Source: Prosthecobacter debontii
GTDB taxonomy: Bacteria; Verrucomicrobiota; Verrucomicrobiia; Verrucomicrobiales; Verrucomicrobiaceae
DNA: 64,000 nt
NCBI GenBank assembly: GCA_945860295.1
Contig: CAMAQH010000017.1
Coordinates: 25,065 to 89,064 of the forward strand
Direction: 5' to 3'
Of this stretch, positions 24,796-32,668 are shown in pieces (the stretch's first letter is position 1; every line of letters starts with the position of its first letter). Both the position numbers and the translations under genes were made by a program. The notes under the pieces were generated by a model. That model did not search any database. It was not told the origin of the DNA and saw only the letters and a program-made list of their open reading frames with translations.

Positions 24796-25844
24796 AGATT
24801 CCCCGCCAGATCCAGCTCAGATTCGATGGGTTTGCCGTCCAGCAAATGCTCCATGAGCTGTCGAGCCAGCCAGGGTGCACGCAGTACGCCTTTGGAACCA
24901 AGGCCGTTCATGAAGGCGATCTGCGGTCGTGCGGGGTGCCGACCGATGAGTGCCTGACGATGCTGGATGATCGGCCGCACGCCGGTCTGTGAATCGGTGA
25001 TCTGATAGGGGCGTTTCAGCAAGGATTGCAGCTTAGTTTCCAGACCCGCGACGGCCTCCGGCTCGGGTGTGTGAGGCTGATCAAAGTCGAACTCATAGGT
25101 GGGGCCGACGCGAAGTGTGCTATCGCCACGCGGGAGCAGCCATGAGCCGTTGTTGATGATGCGGGTCTCGCCGCCGGTGTCGGCGGTGACTTGCAGCACA
25201 GTGCCGCGCGCGGAGCGGAAGGGCACCCAGTCAAACCAGGGATGCCGCGCGGCCTCCCAGCCGATGCAGAAGACGGCCCTGGTAAAGGTCTGGCCGTTCC
25301 AGACGAGAGATCCGTCTGATCCGTCTGATCTTTCCAAAGAAAACTCCTCTCGTTGCCAACAGCCGAGGCTCTCAAAGTAGCGCTGGCTGGCCGCGAGAAA
25401 CGCAGCGGTGTCCAGCCAGCCGCTGTGCTGCTGCTCAAAGCCTCCGTGAGGGTTGGCAAAGATGGCTTCATTCACCAGTGACTCTGGTGCGGAAGCATTT
25501 AAGTAAGGCTGCACTTCCGGCTGCTCGCGCCGCTTTTGCCACTGCATGACGGCTTTCTCATCGCGCAGAAGCTGCACGATGGGCACCTGATGGTAGAAGC
25601 GCGTGCCGAGCTGAGATTCCTTGTCCCGATAAAACTTCATCGCTTCAGGGTAGAGCGTGTCGTAGCGCCAGTTCAGGGTGAGACGTAATCCAGTGATCGG
25701 TGCCACGAGACCGGCGGCGACTTTCGATGAAGTCAGTGGCTCATCGCGATCCACGATGAGGAAGGGTACGCCGCGCTCATGCAGCCGCCACGCGAGCGCC
25801 ATGCCGGCGAGTCCGCCGCCGATGATGAGGATGCGTGGCGTCAT
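24792..25844 (-). CDS. FAD-dependent oxidoreductase (DAO family)
   Basis: 350 residues. The N-terminal dinucleotide-binding motif IIGGGLAGMALAWRL (6-20) and the acidic IVDRDEP end of the second strand bind FAD. AAGLVAPITGLRL matches the next conserved block of D-amino-acid-oxidase-like proteins, and the C-terminal GVRPIIQHRQALIGRHP with NGLGSKGVLRAPWLA closes the FAD site. By eye the closest group is the oxidase half of MnmC-like tRNA-modifying proteins, standing alone, but a general amine oxidase is equally possible. The start overlaps the stop of the upstream esterase gene by ATGA (25841-25844). Confidence 0.85.
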   Translation of the reverse strand: MTPRILIIGGGLAGMALAWRLHERGVPFLIVDRDEPLTSSKVAAGLVAPITGLRLTLNWRYDTLYPEAMKFYRDKESQLGTRFYHQVPIVQLLRDEKAVMQWQKRREQPEVQPYLNASAPESLVNEAIFANPHGGFEQQHSGWLDTAAFLAASQRYFESLGCWQREEFSLERSDGSDGSLVWNGQTFTRAVFCIGWEAARHPWFDWVPFRSARGTVLQVTADTGGETRIINNGSWLLPRGDSTLRVGPTYEFDFDQPHTPEPEAVAGLETKLQSLLKRPYQITDSQTGVRPIIQHRQALIGRHPARPQIAFMNGLGSKGVLRAPWLARQLMEHLLDGKPIESELDLAGNL

Positions 25845-26764
25845 TGCACAGCGACGGGGCCTTCCTTCACCTCCGTCTTCAAGCCGAGCAGATGCTGATC
25901 AAAAAAGGCGCGTAGTTTAGTGATGAGATCGAGAGAGAAGAACACATGCGGCCCGCCATCACCCGAGAGCAGCGTGCTGGAGACGCCTGCCTTTTCCAAA
26001 GCAGCATCAAATTCCAGCGCCTGCTCATAAGGCACGAGTGTGTCCTTCGTCCCGTGGATGTGGACAAAGGGCGGATCATCTTTGTCGATGTAGGTTATCG
26101 GCGAGGCTGCCTTGGCTTCGCCCAGATGCTGGCTCATCGGGCCGCCAAAGAGCTTGGTGATGGCGGTGCCCGGCTTCTCGGGATCAATGATGCTGCCCTT
26201 GCTAGGAAAGGTGATGAAGTTGGCCGGACCGCAGAAGTTGGCGATGCACGCGATCTTCGGCGCGGAGCTTTGAGTGCCCACCGCGCCTTCCAGTTCCGTG
26301 ACGCCCTGGCTTGTTCCGAGAAGGCTAACTAAATGTCCGCCAGCGGAGATGCCGATGAGGCCGATACGATTGGGGTCAAAGCCGTGTTCTTTTGCATGAG
26401 CGCCGAGCCAGCGCAGTGCAGCTTTCACGTCGTGAATTTGCGCGGGCCACTTCTGCTCTTGAGTCAGCCGATAACCGATGGAGGCGGCGGCATAGGCTCC
26501 GTCTTTGATGAAGCTGTAAAGGATGCCCGCTTCTTCCTTGCTGCCCGCTTCCCAGCCGCCGCCGTGGATGTACACGATTACCGGCAGCGGTTTTTCAGAG
26601 GGCTTCTCAGGCATGTAGAGGTCCAGCTTTTGGCGTGGGTTGCCGGAGCCTGCGTAATCGAGATCACGCAAGGCGAGGACACCGGGTGGTGGAGGTGGCG
26701 GTTCTTTGGCGCAGGCGGGAAAAACGACGGAAAGGACGAGAAGGACAGAAAGCAGGCGGGGCAT
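25841..26764 (-). CDS. secreted alpha/beta hydrolase (esterase)
   Basis: 307 residues from the ATG at 26764, which opens a signal peptide (PRLLSVLLVLSVVFPACA); the Cys after VFPA might make it a lipoprotein, but the lipobox is poor. A proline run follows. The fold motifs are HGGGWEAGS (oxyanion hole), GISAGGHL (nucleophile Ser), IHGTKDTLVPYEQ (Asp) and GPHVF (His). It is paralogous to the protein at 2275-3120, and both keep the Q-WPAQIHDVKAA block of this group. The natural substrate is probably an ester on a polysaccharide. It is coupled to the FAD oxidoreductase by a 4-base overlap. Confidence 0.88.
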   Translation of the reverse strand: MPRLLSVLLVLSVVFPACAKEPPPPPPGVLALRDLDYAGSGNPRQKLDLYMPEKPSEKPLPVIVYIHGGGWEAGSKEEAGILYSFIKDGAYAAASIGYRLTQEQKWPAQIHDVKAALRWLGAHAKEHGFDPNRIGLIGISAGGHLVSLLGTSQGVTELEGAVGTQSSAPKIACIANFCGPANFITFPSKGSIIDPEKPGTAITKLFGGPMSQHLGEAKAASPITYIDKDDPPFVHIHGTKDTLVPYEQALEFDAALEKAGVSSTLLSGDGGPHVFFSLDLITKLRAFFDQHLLGLKTEVKEGPVAVQ

Positions 26765-26858
26765 GGCGCTCTGGTAAACGATGCGGCGTGAACTGGGTAA
26801 CAGAAAAAGCGCATCTCCTGCTTTCCTGTCAGGCACAGCGCTGCATCACTCTGAGGTC

Positions 26859-27662
26859 ATGCGTCACCATCTTTCCGCTCTTTGCCTGCTGCTCACACTT
26901 CCCGCCTATGCCGCTGAGTTGCCGATCACCGTGACCTTTTCTACAGAGCCTGGGGTCTACACCGTCGAGCACTGGAAGCAGGACTGGCCGGGCTGCAAGT
27001 TTGAGGATGGAATCAAAGAAGGCCATGTGTCGCTGAAGGAGCGCGATGGCGTGAAGTGGCTGCGCGTGAACTACGCCGTCGGCGGCATCGGCCCGGAGCA
27101 GGGCGGCACGGGCTGGCGCTGGCCCATCGGCAAACATGAGGCCGCCGAGCTGCGCTACACGCTGCGCTTCAGTGAGGATTTTGATTTCGTCAAAGGCGGC
27201 AAGCTGCCCGGCTTGTGCGGTGGGCTGGAGAACGTCAGCGGTGGCCGTCCAGCCGATGGCTTCAATGGTTTCTCCGCGCGCCTTATGTGGCGTACTGATG
27301 GTCGCGGTGAGGCCTACATTTATCACAAGAACCAGCCTGAGAAATATGGTGAGAGCTTTCCGTTCCCCGAAGACTTTTGCTTTCCCACCGGCAAGCCATT
27401 CCTGTTGCGCCTCGCCGTGACAATGAACACGCCCGGGCAGCGCGATGGCACCGTGCGTGTCTGGATCACTCTGCCCGATCAAGGCGAACGCCAAGTGGTG
27501 GAACAGACCGACATGGAGTGGCGCAACACCGATAGCTTAGGCGTCGACGGGCTCTATTTTGAAACCTTCCACGGCGGTAATGACAGCTCTTGGGCGCCGA
27601 CTCGCGCCTGCTGGTCCGAGTTTGCCAATTTCCTGCTCAACAAGGTGAAGCGGAGGCCGTGA
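26859..27662 (+). CDS. polysaccharide lyase family 14-like secreted protein
   Basis: 267 residues from the ATG at 26859 with a signal peptide (RHHLSALCLLLTLPAYAAE). The body is a beta-jelly-roll: RYTLRFSEDFDFVKGGKLPG then LCGG, GFSARLMWR, EAYIYHKNQ, and a final GLYFETFHGGNDSSWAPT. The KGGKLPG block followed by SAR-MWR and Y-YH are features of PL14 alginate or glucuronan lyases. No enzymatic proof is possible from inspection; a non-catalytic carbohydrate-binding role is the alternative. It is divergent from the esterase gene at 26764 with a 94-base gap, so the two could be co-regulated for polysaccharide breakdown. Confidence 0.75.
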   Translation: MRHHLSALCLLLTLPAYAAELPITVTFSTEPGVYTVEHWKQDWPGCKFEDGIKEGHVSLKERDGVKWLRVNYAVGGIGPEQGGTGWRWPIGKHEAAELRYTLRFSEDFDFVKGGKLPGLCGGLENVSGGRPADGFNGFSARLMWRTDGRGEAYIYHKNQPEKYGESFPFPEDFCFPTGKPFLLRLAVTMNTPGQRDGTVRVWITLPDQGERQVVEQTDMEWRNTDSLGVDGLYFETFHGGNDSSWAPTRACWSEFANFLLNKVKRRP

Positions 27663-27740
27663 ACAAGGTCTGTTACCGCTGAGCAATCCCGCGCGTTGTG
27701 CTGGCAGTGTGTTTTCCGTTTCCCATAAACTCTGTCCGTC

Positions 27741-28331
27741 GTGATTTCCGAAAGCTTCGATGTGCAGGACTGCCTTCAGCGCGTGCGCGCTGGGGAGATG
27801 GCATCGGCCCATGCCCTGATCGAGAATCTGCATCCACTGGTGCGGCAGCTGGTGCGGAATCACCTGCCACGGCGAGAGAGCGAGGAGGATCTGATGCAGG
27901 AGGTGTTTTTAAAGCTACTACAAAAGCTCGACAGCTACCGCGAGCTAGCGGGCATTCCTTTCGAGCACTGGGTCAGCCGGCTCACCGTGCGCACTTGTTT
28001 GGATGCCCTGCGCGCGGAGAAAGCACGACCCGAGTGGCGCATGGCCGATCTGAGCGACGGGGAGACCGAGTGGATGGATTATTTGTTAAACCGGCAGGCC
28101 TCCGCCCCTTCCGAGCACGCGGTGGATGCAAAGGCCGTGGTGACACGACTGCTGGCGCAGCTTTCGCCGCCCGACCGATTGGTGCTCACACTGCTCGACC
28201 TGGAAGAGCGCAGCACGCAGGAGATCGCCCAGATTACCGGCTGGACACGCCCGATGGTAAAAATGCGCGCCATGCGCGCCCGGCACAAACTGCGTGTGAT
28301 CGCAAAGGAATGGAATCTAGCTCAATACTAA
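27741..28331 (+). CDS. ECF-type RNA polymerase sigma factor
   Basis: 196 residues from a GTG at 27741. Region 2 covers about 26-90 (LVRQLVRNHLPRRESEEDLM then QEVFLKLLQKL), with the acidic DLMQEVF motif that binds core polymerase and the aromatic HWVSRLTVRTCLDALR end. Region 4 covers about 135-190 (LSPPDRLVLTLLDLEERSTQ then EIAQITGWTRPMVKMR), a helix-turn-helix for the -35 element. Four bases downstream is a small single-helix membrane protein, and that overlaps a second membrane-anchored helical protein. The three form an operon with the layout of a sigma factor, its anti-sigma factor and a periplasmic sensor. Confidence 0.92.
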   Translation: MISESFDVQDCLQRVRAGEMASAHALIENLHPLVRQLVRNHLPRRESEEDLMQEVFLKLLQKLDSYRELAGIPFEHWVSRLTVRTCLDALRAEKARPEWRMADLSDGETEWMDYLLNRQASAPSEHAVDAKAVVTRLLAQLSPPDRLVLTLLDLEERSTQEIAQITGWTRPMVKMRAMRARHKLRVIAKEWNLAQY

Positions 28332-28335
28332 CACG

Positions 28336-28626
28336 ATGAATGACTTCGACCAACGCTGGCACTCTGCCACCCAAGCTGCGCGCTGCGCCACGGCAGCGCC
28401 TGCCGAGATGCCTTTCGGATTCACTACCCGCCTCGTCGCGCGGTTTCAAGAAACGCCTGCTGAGCCGTGGGTTGATCTGCTCGCCACACTCGGGCTGCGT
28501 GCGGTGCTGACATCTGCGGCTCTGTTCTTTGCCAGTGCGGCACTCGTCGCATGGCAGCTTGATGTCATGTCGCTCGCGCCGACATGGATCGAGACACCCA
28601 TTTCACCCACCGTTTTCCTGCCATGA
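28336..28626 (+). CDS. small single-helix membrane protein, candidate anti-sigma factor
   Basis: 96 residues. A soluble N-terminus of about 50 residues (QRWHSATQAARCATAAP and TRLVARFQETP) is followed by one transmembrane helix (about 52-75, LRAVLTSAALFFASAALVAW) and a short tail of about 20 residues. Size, topology and position directly after an ECF sigma gene match CnrY-like mini anti-sigma factors, whose cytoplasmic N-terminus grips the sigma factor. No zinc-binding ZAS motif is present. There is no recognisable family; the function is inferred from context. The stop overlaps the next start (ATGA). Confidence 0.7.
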   Translation: MNDFDQRWHSATQAARCATAAPAEMPFGFTTRLVARFQETPAEPWVDLLATLGLRAVLTSAALFFASAALVAWQLDVMSLAPTWIETPISPTVFLP

Positions 28627-28994
28627 TGATTTCACGTCGCTTCAAAGCCGGCTGCCTGATGACGCTGCTCATCGGCTTTTGCCTCGGCATCGGTTTCGTC
28701 TTCGGCATACTGGCTCAACAGGCCTGGAAAAAGAAAACGGAAGATCCGGTCTTCATGAAGTGGGCTGCCATGAAGCAGCTTGAAAAGCTCAAGCCCGACG
28801 AGGCGCAGCGGCAGAAGTTTGAGCAGAAGACTGACAAGGCGGTCGCTGAAATGATGACCTTTAAAGGTCAGGCGATGCACAACATCTGGGACATCATCGA
28901 CCGCACCTGTTCAGAATTGGAACAAGATATTACGACCGCGCAAAAAGACGTATGGTCCCATATCAAACCTCAGCGGCCAAAGAATAGTCAGTGA
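28623..28994 (+). CDS. membrane-anchored periplasmic helical protein (CnrX/Spy-like), candidate sensor
   Basis: 123 residues from the ATG at 28623. An N-terminal membrane anchor (about 10-34, GCLMTLLIGFCLGIGFVFGI) is followed by a charged, fully helical periplasmic domain with Met and His residues spread along it (FMKWAAMKQ, AEMMTFKGQAMHNIW). The LKPDEAQRQKFE segment resembles the helix start of the Spy/CpxP and heavy-metal-resistance (CnrX, ZraP) families. It overlaps the putative anti-sigma gene and ends 2 bases before the convergent mtnP stop. A role as a periplasmic ligand or metal sensor is inference. Confidence 0.7.
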   Translation: MMISRRFKAGCLMTLLIGFCLGIGFVFGILAQQAWKKKTEDPVFMKWAAMKQLEKLKPDEAQRQKFEQKTDKAVAEMMTFKGQAMHNIWDIIDRTCSELEQDITTAQKDVWSHIKPQRPKNSQ

Positions 28995-28996
28995 GC

Positions 28997-29872
28997 CTAA
29001 TCGCTTGAAAACCGCTCCAAAAGGGGCATCAAATTCTGCACCGTCTCGGCAGGCCAGAGCTTGCGGTCGGTCATGATGGCACCCTCCAGAGCATGATGTT
29101 CAGGCCATGTCGGCTCCTTTGGAATGAGTGGTATGACTCGGGCAATCACAGCTTTGGCCAGCGCCACATTCGCGGTTACATGGGCCATCACGGCATCGAC
29201 GGTGACATGCACTTCGTCCGTCTTCCAGCAGTCGTAGTCGGTGATCATCGCCAGTGTGGCCAGGGCGATCTCTGCCTCACGCGCTAGCTTAGCTTCAGGC
29301 AAATTCGTCATGCCGATGACGTCGAAGCCGAGCTGGCGGTTCGCATTCGACTCGGCGCGGGTGGAGAAAGCCGGGCCGTCCATGTTCACATAAGTGCCGC
29401 CATCATGCACACGCGCTCCCGTGGCCCGAGCTTCATCCCGCAGCAGTTCACGCAGACCCGTACTGATCGGATCTGCAAAGGCCACATGCCCGACGATGCC
29501 GTGCCCGAAGAACGTGTGGTGCTCACGCCGACTCGTGCGGTCAAAGAACTGGTCCGGCAACAGCACATCACGCGGGTGATACTCCTCCTTTAAGCTGCCC
29601 ACCGCAGTCACCGCGATGATCCAGCGCACGTTGAGTGAGCGCAGCGCCCAGATGTTGGCCCGATGATTCAGCTCCGTAGGCAGCAGGCGGTGGCCTTTGC
29701 CATGGCGTGGCAGAAAATACACGCGCCGACCAGCCAGTGTACCTGTCACCAGTTTGTCGGAAGGCGGACCAAAAGGCGTCTCCACACTGATCTCCTCGCG
29801 GTCCTCAAAGCCTTCCAAATCATACAAGCCTGAGCCGCCAATGATGCCGATGGAAGGGGGGTGATCTGTCAT
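28997..29872 (-). CDS. mtnP: S-methyl-5'-thioadenosine phosphorylase
   Basis: 291 residues with all blocks of the PNP/MTAP family: GIIGGSGLYD (phosphate loop), LPRHGKGH, PTELNHRANIWAL, NMDGPAFSTRAESN (the phosphorylase signature with the substrate Met/Asp region) and GMTNLPEAKLAREAEI. The NLPE with the later D-Y-D-C-W argue for methylthioadenosine rather than inosine/guanosine. It splits MTA into adenine and methylthioribose 1-phosphate at the start of methionine salvage. No other salvage genes are adjacent. Convergent with the sigma-factor operon with a 2-base gap. Confidence 0.93.
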   Translation of the reverse strand: MTDHPPSIGIIGGSGLYDLEGFEDREEISVETPFGPPSDKLVTGTLAGRRVYFLPRHGKGHRLLPTELNHRANIWALRSLNVRWIIAVTAVGSLKEEYHPRDVLLPDQFFDRTSRREHHTFFGHGIVGHVAFADPISTGLRELLRDEARATGARVHDGGTYVNMDGPAFSTRAESNANRQLGFDVIGMTNLPEAKLAREAEIALATLAMITDYDCWKTDEVHVTVDAVMAHVTANVALAKAVIARVIPLIPKEPTWPEHHALEGAIMTDRKLWPAETVQNLMPLLERFSSD

Positions 29873-29952
29873 GGCGCGATGCTAAGCAGAGATTCAATGC
29901 TGGCAACGACACCCTTGCTCTGATTTGAATCACCGCCTACTAAGCAGCACGC

Positions 29953-31488
29953 ATGGTCGCCCGCACCTACTCAGCCACAATCCTCGGGGTCAACGCCGTC
30001 GAGGTGGAGATCGAGTCCCATGATGGAGGCGGCAATCCAAAGATGTTCATCGTCGGCCTACCGGATGCTTCGGTGAAGGAAAGTCGTGAGCGAGTCACGG
30101 CCGCCATCGCGAGCTGTGGTTTCGCCATGAATGAGGGCGTGACCACGGTGAATCTAGCGCCGGCGAATTTAAAAAAAGAAGGCCCAGGCTTTGATCTCCC
30201 TATCGCCATCTCCCTGATCGCGCATCGCGTGAAGCTTCCGATCAACGTGCTCGCTGAAACTGCTATGATCGGCGAGTTGGCGCTGAATGGTGAAATCCGA
30301 CCAGTGCCCGGCTTGCTCGCCGTCGCTTTGGAAGCCCGAGCCAAAGGCCGCAAACGCTTGCTCGTGCCAAAGCGTGTGGCCATTGAGGCCAGCGTCGTCG
30401 CTGGCATCGATATCATCGGCGTCGCTCATCTGCGTGAGGTCGTGGAGTATCTCAAAGGTGACATTGAGATCGCGCCTGAGCCATGCCGCGCCACCGAGTT
30501 CTTCGCCGCTGCCGCGCATTACGACATCGACTTTGCGGATGTGAAAGGCCAAGGAGATGCCAAGCACGCCATCGAAGTCGCCGTCGCTGGCGGACACAAT
30601 ATCCTCATGGTCGGCCCGCCCGGCACTGGCAAGAGCATGATCGCCAAACGTGTCTGCACGATCATGCCGAGCATGACCGAAGAGGAAGCCATCGAGACCA
30701 CGAAAATCCATAGCGTCGGTGGTCTGCTCAGCGAGGCCCATGCCTTCGTCGCCACGCGCCCCTTCCGCTCACCGCACCACACCATCAGCGATGCTGGCCT
30801 TCTCGGCGGCGGCACCAATCCTGGTCCGGGTGAAGTCTCACTCGCCCACAACGGCGTGCTTTTTCTCGATGAACTCCCCGAGTTCCGCCGCAGCACCTTG
30901 GAAGTCATGCGCCAGCCTTTGGAGGATGGGAAGGTCACCATCTCCCGCGCTGCTGGCACCGTCACTTTTCCTGCGCAGTTCATGCTGGTCGCCGCCATGA
31001 ATCCTTGCCAGTGCGGCTACTATGGCGATCTCAAGCGCGCCTGCCGCTGCAGTTCACCGATGATTCAAAAATATCGTCAGCGCATAAGCGGTCCGCTTTT
31101 GGACCGTATCGACCTGCATGTGGAGGTGCCGCTTGTGGACTACAAAGCGCTCATGAACACCGAGCCCGGAGAGTCATCCGCCGTCATTCGCGCCCGAGTC
31201 GAAAAGGCACGCGCCATCCAGGCCGCGCGCTTCAAAGGAATCAAAGGCATCCATACCAACAGCGCCATGACACCGCGGCTCATCAAGAAGCACTGTGAAC
31301 TGGATGCCGAGGGTAGCACCTTTTTGGAGCACCAGATGAGCGAGATGAATTTCTCAGCCCGCGCCCATGACCGCATCCTCAAGGTCGCCCGCACACTCAC
31401 CGATCTCAAAGGCCTAGAAAAGATCGACACCGACAGCGTCCTCGAGGCTGTAAACTATCGCACACTGGACCGAAACATGTGGTCGTGA
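29953..31488 (+). CDS. comM: YifB/ComM family Mg-chelatase-like AAA ATPase
   Basis: 511 residues. The N-terminal S16-like domain has VEVEIESHDGGGNPKMFIVG and LPDASVKESRERV. The AAA+ core has Walker A GPPGTGKS (about 221-228), sensor-type SPHHTISDAGLLGGG, Walker B GVLFLDELPEF (about 301), and the Cys-rich MNPCQCGYYGD loop with a following C-x-C. The C-terminal Mg-chelatase domain ends LTDLKGLEKI...NYRTLD. ComM is a hexameric helicase that drives branch migration during uptake of DNA by natural transformation; the gene is widespread even in bacteria not known to be competent. It is transcribed alone. Confidence 0.95.
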   Translation: MVARTYSATILGVNAVEVEIESHDGGGNPKMFIVGLPDASVKESRERVTAAIASCGFAMNEGVTTVNLAPANLKKEGPGFDLPIAISLIAHRVKLPINVLAETAMIGELALNGEIRPVPGLLAVALEARAKGRKRLLVPKRVAIEASVVAGIDIIGVAHLREVVEYLKGDIEIAPEPCRATEFFAAAAHYDIDFADVKGQGDAKHAIEVAVAGGHNILMVGPPGTGKSMIAKRVCTIMPSMTEEEAIETTKIHSVGGLLSEAHAFVATRPFRSPHHTISDAGLLGGGTNPGPGEVSLAHNGVLFLDELPEFRRSTLEVMRQPLEDGKVTISRAAGTVTFPAQFMLVAAMNPCQCGYYGDLKRACRCSSPMIQKYRQRISGPLLDRIDLHVEVPLVDYKALMNTEPGESSAVIRARVEKARAIQAARFKGIKGIHTNSAMTPRLIKKHCELDAEGSTFLEHQMSEMNFSARAHDRILKVARTLTDLKGLEKIDTDSVLEAVNYRTLDRNMWS

Positions 31489-31499
31489 ATCTGCGCCCT

Positions 31500-31757
31500 T
31501 CAATGTGGGAATGATTGCTGTAAAAACACGTCGCCATCCCCAGGATCACCTTCGCCAAACTGTCCCACGGGTTGCGACGTGTGACCTATTAGGCGCTTAA
31601 ATAAGGGCACTTCCGGAAATAGAAAGTATTCCCACAGATTCAGAAAACCCTCAGATTGGACGAGAAGTACATCACCATCACTGAAAACCATGGGTGAAGC
31701 TGTCTGAGCCATCTTGATTAAACTTTCCGTGTATTTGGAGGATGATGTGTTTTTCAT
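31500..31757 (-). CDS. possible small hypothetical protein
   Basis: An 85-codon frame, or 63 if started at the internal ATG before VFSDGD, in the 337-base gap between comM and the next hydrolase. MVFSDGDVLLVQSEG and LNLWEYFLFPEVPLFKRLIG have plausible amino-acid texture, with no recognised family, signal or helix span. It may be a real small gene, or the tail of a larger decayed one, given the pseudogene cluster nearby. Confidence 0.3.
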   Translation of the reverse strand: MKNTSSSKYTESLIKMAQTASPMVFSDGDVLLVQSEGFLNLWEYFLFPEVPLFKRLIGHTSQPVGQFGEGDPGDGDVFLQQSFPH

Positions 31758-31825
31758 CTTTGGATTTAGGCGTAGCTATTTTGCCGTCGACAGAGGAGTA
31801 AGTACTTGCTCCGATGGGGGGACTT

Positions 31826-32659
31826 ATGCGCTCTCTTTGTTGTCTTGCTGTGATGGGTTTGGTTTTGCCGTGGTTGGCTCTTGCTCAGCCGTCTGCGGAA
31901 GTGGTGAGGAAGATCAAGCCTGGGGTGCGGTGCCCGATCACTTTCAAAGAGAGTGCTGCGCTGGGGAGTGCGACTCAACTGAAGATGCGGCTGAGGTCGG
32001 CGGATACGCCGGATGCGTACGATGTGAGGAAGGAGTCCTATGAAATCCTGGTGCCAAAGGGCTACAAGGAAGGGGTGCCCCACGGGCTTTTTATCTGGAT
32101 CAGTGCTGGGGACAGGCCTGCGATCTCGCAGGAATGGGAAAAGGTGCTGGCGGAGAAGAGGCTGATTTTTATCGGTGCGCTGAAGTCGGGGAACAGTAGG
32201 CCGGTGTTTGACCGAATGCGGCTGGCGATCGATGCGAATGATCAACTGCGGCAGATGTACACGGTTGACCCGACGCGTGTCTATATAAGTGGGCACTCGG
32301 GCGGCTCGCGGGTGGCATCGATGCTGGGGGTTGCTTATGCGGATATGTTTACCGGGGCGGCCTGTTTCATGGGGGTGAATTTCTTTACCCCGACGCAGGG
32401 GAAGGGCGGGACGGTGTATGAGGCGCGCTACATCCCGCACCCTGAAATCGCGGCGATGGCGCAGAAGGAGTCACGCTTTGCTCTGGTGACGGGGGAGAAG
32501 GATATGAACCTGGATAACACGCGGGCGATCTATGAGGAGGGTTTTAAGGCGAATGACTTCAAGTGGGCGAAGCTCTTTGACGTCCCCGGCCAGACGCACA
32601 GTGCGCCGAGCAAGGAGTGGCTGGAGAAGGTGCTGGATTTCCTGGATACGGGAAAGTGA
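31826..32659 (+). CDS. secreted PHB-depolymerase/esterase-like hydrolase
   Basis: 277 residues from the ATG at 31826 with a signal peptide (RSLCCLAVMGLVLPWLALAQ). The fold is alpha/beta hydrolase of the poly(3-hydroxybutyrate)-depolymerase-like group: HGLFIWISAGDRP near the oxyanion region, TVDPTRVYISGHSGGSRVAS with the nucleophile in GHSGGS, and a VPGQTHSAPSKEW block supplying the His. The family includes feruloyl and acetyl-xylan esterases. An in-frame ATG 12 bases upstream is possible but leaves a poorer signal peptide. It is followed by a decayed gene on the other strand. Confidence 0.8.
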   Translation: MRSLCCLAVMGLVLPWLALAQPSAEVVRKIKPGVRCPITFKESAALGSATQLKMRLRSADTPDAYDVRKESYEILVPKGYKEGVPHGLFIWISAGDRPAISQEWEKVLAEKRLIFIGALKSGNSRPVFDRMRLAIDANDQLRQMYTVDPTRVYISGHSGGSRVASMLGVAYADMFTGAACFMGVNFFTPTQGKGGTVYEARYIPHPEIAAMAQKESRFALVTGEKDMNLDNTRAIYEEGFKANDFKWAKLFDVPGQTHSAPSKEWLEKVLDFLDTGK

Positions 32660-32668
32660 CCTGAGGTA

